In this document: in pieces, positions 58,897 to 64,000 of the stretch
How positions within the stretch are numbered: position 1 is the stretch's first letter
Layout: each line of letters begins with the position of its first letter
Source of the DNA: Claveliimonas sp034178805
Lineage (GTDB): Bacteria; Bacillota; Clostridia; Lachnospirales; Lachnospiraceae
Reading direction: 5' to 3'
Length of the DNA: 64,000 nucleotides
Assembly (NCBI RefSeq): GCF_050314255.1
Contig: NZ_JBNPMZ010000012.1
Span: forward strand, 30,264-94,263
Position numbers and translations under genes: made by a program
The notes under the pieces: model-generated
Told to the model about the DNA's origin: nothing
Databases searched by the model: none
Seen by the model: only the letters and a program-made list of their open reading frames with translations

Positions 58897-59229
58897 TTAT
58901 ATATATTTATAAAATATCTCAGGGGTAATTTTCGATATTTCTTCCGTTAGTTCTTTCCAGTTGTTACCATTGTACTTTGAGAGAATATTTTTAGTCACAT
59001 AATTGTCATAGTATGCGTTGCCCAAGTCGTATTTATCTTTAAAATACTTATAAAATGTACCTCTGGAAACTTCTGCTTCCTCTATAATATTCTGCATGAT
59101 TATCTTGTTAAAATCTTTTTCCTGAATAAGTTTTTCAAGAGCCAAATAAAGCATTTTTTTGCGTTCATATTGTACACCTCTTATATATTGTATATTTTTA
59201 AACACCTTTTGCAAACTGTTAATTGTCAC
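58897..59229 (-). CDS. TetR-family regulator, short
   Basis: A 110-aa frame with a TetR-type helix-turn-helix at residues about 25-75 (LYLALEKLIQEKDFNKI, IIEEAEVSRGTFYKYFKDK). Full members are near 190 aa; here the ligand-binding half is mostly missing, so it is probably truncated. The true start may be the Met at residue 26. It faces the same way as the MurA-like fragment, and the toxin-antitoxin promoter is divergent from it. Confidence 0.6.
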   Translation of the reverse strand: MTINSLQKVFKNIQYIRGVQYERKKMLYLALEKLIQEKDFNKIIMQNIIEEAEVSRGTFYKYFKDKYDLGNAYYDNYVTKNILSKYNGNNWKELTEEISKITPEIFYKYI

Positions 59230-59293
59230 GAGTTAATCCATTTAATCCATTTATTCCGACAGTAAACTTACACAACCAATCAATACAAATGAA

Positions 59294-59322
59294 TTGAAAT
59301 AGCAATGATTTTGTATTATAAT
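59294..59322 (+). promoter_or_regulatory. Promoter of the toxin-antitoxin operon
   Basis: TTGAAA, a 17-bp spacer and a perfect TATAAT, 27 bases before the antitoxin ATG. Confidence 0.85.
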
Positions 59323-59349
59323 TATTAAAAAGAAATGGAGGAATAAAGA

Positions 59350-59643
59350 ATGGCTAGTACAATTCAAGTACGTGTTGATGACGAGTTAAAGAGCAAGTCA
59401 GATCAGTTGTTTAAAGATCTTGGCACAGATACTACTTCTGCAATTCGGATGTTTTTGACACAGGCTGTTGCAAATAACGGTTTCCCATTTGAAATAAAAC
59501 GGGTGGAGCATAATCCGTATGCTACCATGTCTGAAGAAATGATGTTGGAGAAATTGGAGAAATCAAGAGTATCTGCATCAAAGGGTAACTATAGATCTGC
59601 AGATGCGGTTATTGCTGATATGAGGGAAAAGTATGGAATATAA
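59350..59643 (+). CDS. RelB/DinJ family antitoxin
   Basis: A 97-aa protein. An N-terminal ribbon-helix-helix (TIQVRVDDELKSKSDQLF, TTSAIRMFLTQAVAN) is typical of RelB/DinJ; the C-terminal part is the toxin-wrapping tail. AATGGAGG precedes the ATG. It would bind and repress its own promoter together with the toxin. Its stop overlaps the toxin start by 11 bases. Confidence 0.92.
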   Translation: MASTIQVRVDDELKSKSDQLFKDLGTDTTSAIRMFLTQAVANNGFPFEIKRVEHNPYATMSEEMMLEKLEKSRVSASKGNYRSADAVIADMREKYGI

Positions 59644-59947
59644 AATAGTAGTAACAGCAGAAGCGGAAGAAGATTTAAATCAATACATCCGATATTTGCT
59701 TATGGTGAAAAAAAGTGATCAGGCGGCGAAAAATGTTTTGGATGATTTTGAGGCTACTATTCGGAGCCTCAAAAGTGTTGCAGGAAGTTTGAAGCCGTGT
59801 GATAATCCTCGATTAAAAGAACTGGGATATCGAAGGATAAATTTTCTCTCACATAGGTATTTTATGATGTATCGAATTGTTGAGGATATTGTGTTTGTAG
59901 ATAATATTTTTCATGAATTACAGGATTATGAAAACAAAATGATTTAA
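59633..59947 (+). CDS. RelE/ParE family toxin
   Basis: A 104-aa protein with the RelE/ParE fold pattern: IVVTAEAEEDLNQYIRYLL at the N-terminus, NPRLKELGYRRINFLSHRYF in the centre and IVEDIVFVDNIFHELQDYE at the end. It is either a ribosome-dependent mRNA endonuclease (RelE) or a gyrase poison (ParE); the LNQYIRYLL opening leans to ParE. The pair may stabilise the region. No damage is visible. Confidence 0.88.
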   Translation: MEYKIVVTAEAEEDLNQYIRYLLMVKKSDQAAKNVLDDFEATIRSLKSVAGSLKPCDNPRLKELGYRRINFLSHRYFMMYRIVEDIVFVDNIFHELQDYENKMI

Positions 59948-60033
59948 TTAAAAAGGGGATTATTAGGATAGGTCATTTACCGTGAAGACGATAGATGGCC
60001 TTTTTCTTATGTCTATTTTGATGGAAAGGAAAG

Positions 60034-60243
60034 ATGGCAGGAAAAGAGTATACAGTGAAAGACAAGATCTTTTCTAAAATGACAAGATAAGGTCTGATTA
60101 AGGTGGAATCCAAGGATGAAATGCTGGTTCTTCCGGATAATGGAGAGATGACCTCCCATGAATTAAAACGCATGGTAATGGAAGTGAATAACAGTGAAGT
60201 CTGGCACGAAGAAAATGTCAAAAGACATTGGGTCACAATGTAG
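60034..60243 (+). pseudogene. Short hypothetical gene with an internal stop
   Basis: A 70-codon frame (MAGKEYTVKDKIFSKMTR) is broken by TAA at 60088 and continues in frame as GLIKVESKDEMLVLPDNGEM to TAG at 60241. The continuous frame on both sides of one stop suggests a recently inactivated gene or a selenium-independent read-through artefact. No family recognised. Confidence 0.4.
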
Positions 60244-60392
60244 TCCGTCCATATAGAATTCTTCTCTCAACAGTTTTCTGTCGGAATCATCAGAATCGGT
60301 TTTCCTGTTTTTTCATTATGCTGGAAAAGCAGATATTCCAGTGCATCGGAATAATTCGCATTTCTGCTTTTAATGTGTTTGATTATGGCAAT
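60225..60392 (-). pseudogene. Relaxase N-terminal remnant
   Basis: The minus strand reads (I)AIIKHIKSRNANYSDALEYL, then LLFQHNEKTGKPIL, and after a one-base frameshift DSDRKLLREEFYMDGLHCDP. This is the start of a Firmicute relaxase of the MobP kind. The start codon is ATT instead of ATG, and the rest of the gene is missing. Confidence 0.65.
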
Positions 60393-60510
60393 GCAATTCA
60401 CCTGCCATTTGTAATAATTCTTTTCTTAAGGAAAACAGATCTGAGATACACTGCCGGATCTCATCTTTCATTTCCGCAGAGCTTTCTCCACCAGTGTAAA
60501 ATATCTTGCT
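60370..60510 (-). pseudogene. mobC C-terminal remnant
   Basis: The minus strand reads MKDEIRQCISDLFSLRKEL, then LQMAGELHCHNQTH and stop, overlapping the relaxase remnant start by 23 bases as intact mobC-relaxase pairs do. No 5' part is present. Together with the relaxase shard it marks a decayed mobilizable element different from the two intact ones. The 60511-60578 stretch holds nothing else. Confidence 0.55.
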
Positions 60511-60672
60511 GAAAACCCGTAAGTGGAGCAGTTGCCAAAATGGCACTACTGTTAAACACGGGTGGATCTTGCTCTTAGTGATTATTCCGGGCGATTAGCC
60601 CATGCGCTGAAGCGCGTTCAGCGCATGGGTATCGCCGTTTAGCAAAGGCTGGTCGCAGTTCAGCCCAGGTCA

Positions 60673-61413
60673 TCAAGCATGTGATAAATGCTGCCGCATA
60701 TTAACATCACCGGTTTCGATCCAAGTAGTGTTATGCGCGAAGCGCTCTACGATGGACTCGGCATAAGTCCCGCCTCGCAGCCGCTTGATCCAGTCCTCGC
60801 GCTTATAAAGCGTACAGAAAATCGTGGACGTACTGTCAAAGCGGCGTTCCGTTAATTCAAGGATGAACTCGACATCTGCTTTAGACAATTCTGGCATAAG
60901 CCATTCATCCAGAACAAGCACCTTGAAAGCTGCATATTTGTTCAGCACCTTGTTCTTTCCGCCGGGAAGCACTGATTTCTCAGCGTATTCTTCCAGAAGA
61001 TCAGGGAGTCGGATGTATCGGGTTTTATGTAGTTGTGTGCAGGCTTCTTTTGCCATCGCACACCCCAAGAAGGTTTTCCCAGAACTAGGATATCCCTGGA
61101 ACACAACGCTGCGGCATTCGTCAACGAACCTGCAGCTAGCCAGATCAGCAATAATGCCCCTGTTGAGAGGTCGTTTGTCAATGTAAAGGATGTCGTGAAT
61201 GTCTGCCTTTGGGAGCCGGAGCTTTGCAGTCTTAATCAACCGGTGTACCTTGTCGTTATACTTTCTCTGATAAACACCGTCTGTAAGGAGCTGAAAACGG
61301 TCGTCAAAGGGAAGAGCCAGCGTCTGTGGATCCTGTTGTTGTATTTCGAGTTCATCAATGAATTCGCCGACATTCATGAGGCGGAGTTTTCTTCTGGTCT
61401 CATTATTTAGCAT
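60673..61413 (-). CDS. istB: IS21 helper ATPase IstB
   Basis: 246 aa from ATG at 61413, behind GGAGGGG. AAA+ ATPase with Walker A GYPSSGKTFLG, Walker B VLVLDEWLM and a C-terminal arginine region (SIVERFAHNTTWIE). IstB forms ATP-dependent oligomers that activate the transposase and govern target choice. The start overlaps the end of istA by 11 bases, the standard IS21 layout. Length is normal, and no frameshift is seen. Confidence 0.92.
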   Translation of the reverse strand: MLNNETRRKLRLMNVGEFIDELEIQQQDPQTLALPFDDRFQLLTDGVYQRKYNDKVHRLIKTAKLRLPKADIHDILYIDKRPLNRGIIADLASCRFVDECRSVVFQGYPSSGKTFLGCAMAKEACTQLHKTRYIRLPDLLEEYAEKSVLPGGKNKVLNKYAAFKVLVLDEWLMPELSKADVEFILELTERRFDSTSTIFCTLYKREDWIKRLRGGTYAESIVERFAHNTTWIETGDVNMRQHLSHA

Positions 61414-62989
61414 CAGAATCCCCTCCCTTCCGGTAATAATCGCTACCGCGGAGATATCCCATGGAGGAGTCATCAGCAGAAGAATCGGAAGCGGCTTCCA
61501 GCTGTTCTTTATAACTGATGTCTTGATTCGTTGTTAGGATTGCTTTAAGGTGATGGTAACGGGGCACTTTAATCCCTCTGCTGATAGCAAGCTCACAGGC
61601 GGTTTCCAGACGGGCATCTGTATACGTTCTGCTGAGGCGGAGTATGGCAAGGCAGGGATTATAGCCCTGTTCTTTTATACCGACGCTGCCAAAGATGCGG
61701 TCGATGACCTGTCTGGTCGATTTCCCGATTGAACTTGCCCAGTTTTTAATCCGCTCGTCATCCCACTGAACGATGTTGCGAAATGCAGGCGGCATGTCTT
61801 CCGGATGCGTGGAATACTTATTCTTCATGTAATCCGGAAAGCGGTTGTGTGTCGTCAGACGCTCCCCTTTGTGATAAAGTTCCACGAAGCGGTCCGTTAC
61901 TTTGAGGTCGACCTTCTTCTTCGCGTACTGGTACGGGCATGAATACCTGTTTTTCTTGTACACGACATGGAAGTCGAGGTTGACGGCACGATCATAGACC
62001 CACTCTGCAATCTCATAAGGAACATCAGGAAGCGGTCTCAGGAAATCCCGTTCTTCCTGCAGCACCTCATAACGACTCCCTTCACGTTTCTGAAATGCCT
62101 CGTGGTTGAACTTATGGAGCTTGTCAGAAACAGCCTTTTTGAGCTCTGCGAAGGAGTAATACACGTCGTTACGGCATCGGGCGATGATAGACGTTGCAAT
62201 CTTCCCGACAGTGCTTTCTACAGATGGTTTCTGCTTCGGCTTTCTTACACCGGCAGGCATGATTGCGGTCATGTAATGCGATCCAAGAGCCGCGTAATCA
62301 TCTGTCAGAATGATCTCGCCTTCCTTTGGATGAGACACGACACCCGTTTTGAGGTTATCGCATACTGTCCGTATCGGGGCACCACCAAAGTACTCATACA
62401 TACGGATATGGCACCGGATAAAGGTGTCCATCTTCATATCCAGACACGGTTCTACGTAAGAATACTGGCTGTACGGGAGTGTTCCGACGAACAGATAGAC
62501 AGTGATCAGTTCACCGGTGCTCATGTCCACGTAGTGCATAGTTGGTCCGGACCAATCGACCTCTGCCCGCTCACCGGGCTTGTGCTCGAGGTGGTTGGTG
62601 AGACGATTGGCGACAGTGAATTCGGCGTATCCCTCGTTAAACTTGGTCTTGCCCATGGGGATCTCCCCATTCCGTTCACAGCGGTCGACATACTCCTCAT
62701 GGAGAAGCTTGAGGGTCACGCCTACTTTTTTCAGTTCCTGATGTACATGCTCGTAGTCAGGATCTCCGTACATGGTCTCGTTTGCAAACTTCTGCGGATA
62801 GAAAATGCGATAGACCTCCGATTCGTCAAGTACACAGATATCATCGTAATGGATACCTTTCTCATCAGCGATGTTGAAAACTTCACTGACAGAGTGCCTT
62901 GAGATGTGTCTTGTGGATGCGATCGCACTTCGAGACAATCCTGCATCCCGAAGCTCCATGATGAGCTTCACATTGATTTTTCTGGCCAT
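61403..62989 (-). CDS. istA: IS21 transposase IstA
   Basis: 528 aa. An N-terminal helix-turn-helix (MELRDAGLSRSAIASTRHIS) is followed by a DDE integrase core: Asp in AEVDWSGPTMHYVD, Asp in IRTVCDNLKTGV and Glu in KPSVESTVGKI. A C-terminal beta domain follows (YSCPYQYAKKKVDLKV). It cuts and joins the IS ends. The gene appears intact, so the element is probably active or recently active. Confidence 0.93.
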   Translation of the reverse strand: MARKINVKLIMELRDAGLSRSAIASTRHISRHSVSEVFNIADEKGIHYDDICVLDESEVYRIFYPQKFANETMYGDPDYEHVHQELKKVGVTLKLLHEEYVDRCERNGEIPMGKTKFNEGYAEFTVANRLTNHLEHKPGERAEVDWSGPTMHYVDMSTGELITVYLFVGTLPYSQYSYVEPCLDMKMDTFIRCHIRMYEYFGGAPIRTVCDNLKTGVVSHPKEGEIILTDDYAALGSHYMTAIMPAGVRKPKQKPSVESTVGKIATSIIARCRNDVYYSFAELKKAVSDKLHKFNHEAFQKREGSRYEVLQEERDFLRPLPDVPYEIAEWVYDRAVNLDFHVVYKKNRYSCPYQYAKKKVDLKVTDRFVELYHKGERLTTHNRFPDYMKNKYSTHPEDMPPAFRNIVQWDDERIKNWASSIGKSTRQVIDRIFGSVGIKEQGYNPCLAILRLSRTYTDARLETACELAISRGIKVPRYHHLKAILTTNQDISYKEQLEAASDSSADDSSMGYLRGSDYYRKGGDSDAK

Positions 62990-63344
62990 TCTTTTGGCCT
63001 CCTTTCGTTAGAGTTAGATTTGGAGCGATACTCCTTCTATAATTCTAACGAACGAAAGGGCAAAATGAGTAAGAGTTAATAAATGGACTGATCTGCGACC
63101 AGCATGTGCTGAAACGCGGATTGTATCAAATGGGCTGATGCGCGGTCTGACTGCGCTAAACTGCGGCCTAGGTGGGCCGGAGGCCCGGAATAATCACTTA
63201 GAAAAAGAACCTCTCACTTATATGGGAAAAGAGAGCCCCTTATACAACATGGAAATGAAAAAACCTTGCTATGGTAGAAATATGATTTTGTTGATATAAT
63301 CAAAAATTGAAAAGTATTACCAGAGACTATTAAAAACCCCAGCA

Positions 63345-63512
63345 GTGATCAATCCTATGATTGGAAAAAGAATGAATGAGTATGTATCGACCAGCACGAT
63401 CCGGGACATCCATAAACTTCTGAGGAGCTGTTTTCAGCAGGCAATCAAGTGGGAACTGATGGAGAAAAATCCTTGTATTTATGCTACGGTTCCAATGCAC
63501 AAAACAAAGAAC
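63345..63512 (+). pseudogene. Tyrosine recombinase fragment (SAM-like domain)
   Basis: About 55 codons read MINPMIGKRMNEYVSTSTIR and IHKLLRSCFQQAIKWELMEK, then NPCIYATVP. This is the core-binding domain pattern of Tn916/phage-type tyrosine integrases (STIRxxHxxLRSCFxQAxxWELxxxNP). The catalytic domain is missing: beyond about 63512 the frame continues only as antisense of the IS91-like fragment. It is the sole integrase-like trace in the right part of the window apart from the IS. Confidence 0.65.
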
Positions 63513-63516
63513 CGGG

Positions 63517-63830
63517 CCTATCTTTTCATAAATAAGGAATCCCAGCGTGTGAGCAAGACTGCAATAAAGGAATTGCTTGCAAAAGTTCTCTCCAATGGCA
63601 TATTTGTTGCCACAGGTAGGACAAAAGCGACTATGGCAACGGAAGGGAACAAATTTAAACTTTCCACAATGTGTGCAGATGTACATGGCACCACCGAAGG
63701 CAGGGTCACCACAGTTGATCATTTTATCAATATTTTCCATCTCAGTGTCTCTGGGATGAAGAGTATATTTAATTTCTTCATAATAGTCGGTAAAGATTTT
63801 TTGTAAGATATTCATAAACCTATTATGCAA
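63517..63830 (-). pseudogene. IS91-type transposase, N-terminal zinc-binding fragment
   Basis: The minus strand begins MHNRFMNILQKIFTDYYEEI and carries a zinc-binding part (MYICTHCGKFKFVPFRCHSR, then FCPTCGNKY) as in IS91/IS1294-like transposases. The catalytic Tyr domain is missing; after about residue 85 the sequence turns into antisense of the integrase fragment. So two broken mobile genes are joined head to head. Confidence 0.65.
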
Positions 63831-63886
63831 GAAGAAGTAAAAAAAAGAAACCCCTATCCCCTCAAGATTGAGGGGCAGGGGAGTTG

Positions 63887-63907
63887 AATAGGCGAAGCCT
63901 ATTTTTT
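63887..63907 (+). terminator. Hairpin terminator
   Basis: AATAGGC-GAA-GCCTATT followed by a T-run. A second hairpin (CCCCTCAA/TTGAGGGG-like) lies just before it. The last 90 bases of the window show no gene. Confidence 0.6.
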
Positions 63908-64000
63908 ATAAAAACCTGGAAAGGATATCCATATTTATCGAATTGTGATGTCATCACAGAAAGAAAAGAAGAAATCCTGTATACTGCAATTATAAAGACA

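Larger units (their letters stand above)
60579..63196 (-). mobile_element. IS21-family insertion sequence, complete
   Basis: 2618 bp. The ends are TGATTATTCCGGGC and its exact inverted copy GCCCGGAATAATCA, starting TG and ending CA as in IS21. A 5-bp target duplication, CTTAG, flanks it (60574-60578 and 63197-63201). It encodes intact istA and istB on the minus strand. The insertion hit a gene-free stretch. The 62990-63196 end region holds only terminal sequence. Confidence 0.93.

Noticed and set aside
60228..60512. 94-codon plus-strand frame
   Set aside because: It is antisense to the recognisable mobC/relaxase remnants and has no ribosome site or motif.
61967..62902. 311-codon plus-strand frame opposite istA
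   Set aside because: It lies entirely antisense to the DDE transposase, whose motifs are intact on the minus strand.
63345..63806. A single 153-aa plus-strand gene
   Set aside because: Only the first third resembles a recombinase; the rest is antisense of the IS91-like zinc-binding fragment.

Overview
The window looks like a gut Firmicute, most likely a Lachnospiraceae-type Clostridia. The evidence is AT-rich host genes with GGAGG ribosome binding sites, clostridial hydrophobic (ChW) repeats, and a Tn1549/C. difficile CTn-like conjugative element of the kind common in that group. No rRNA gene or species marker is present, so the genus is an inference. No CRISPR array was seen.

Layout. (1) 1-12240 is host DNA: the tail of a fibronectin-III protein, then two secreted transglutaminase-like proteins (757-9540, 2927 aa; 9675-12191, 838 aa). 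Both end in six ChW repeats and are clearly related. (2) 12284-12484 holds the 5' half of a broken tRNA-Arg followed by an intact tRNA-Arg(CCU) with its own promoter. (3) 12640-55750 is an integrative conjugative element (ICE). It has a rep/parA/parB front end, PcfB, VirD4, a Maff2-type small membrane protein, VirB6, PrgI/VirB3-like, VirB4, an NlpC/P60 cell-wall hydrolase, DUF4315, DUF4366, topoisomerase III, a 2776-aa methylase/helicase, MobC and a MobP-type relaxase. No complete integrase for this ICE is in the window.

(4) The ICE carries a second, nested element at about 20674-33210. It is an integrative mobilizable element of about 12.5 kb with a large serine recombinase, a MobA/MobL (MobQ) relaxase, an RSF1010-like oriT, a CHC2 primase and a VapE helicase. 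It sits inside the maff2 gene and splits it; both halves are recognisable and an imperfect 18-bp direct repeat marks the ends. Its cargo is a lincosamide nucleotidyltransferase, an Lsa-type ABC-F ribosome protection gene behind an elaborate leader, and a P-loop kinase. (5) A single AAA/DUF4143 gene with its own promoter and terminator (39747-41087) interrupts the ICE conjugation operon.

(6) 55900-64000 is a mosaic: a secreted papain-like protein, a lipoprotein, truncated MurA-like, PHP and TetR genes, a RelB/RelE toxin-antitoxin pair, decayed mobC/relaxase and integrase fragments, a complete IS21-family element (60579-63196, 5-bp target duplication) and an IS91-like fragment.

How it works together. 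The ICE supplies a type IV secretion system, coupling protein and relaxosome. The nested element has its own relaxase and oriT but no secretion system, so it presumably uses a helper such as this ICE, while its insertion breaks the ICE's own small membrane protein. The most unusual signals are a TnpV gene fully overlapping the giant helicase in another frame, the two-stage leader of the ABC-F gene, a palindrome cluster behind the ICE relaxase, and inverted repeats around the promoter of the AAA/DUF4143 gene.
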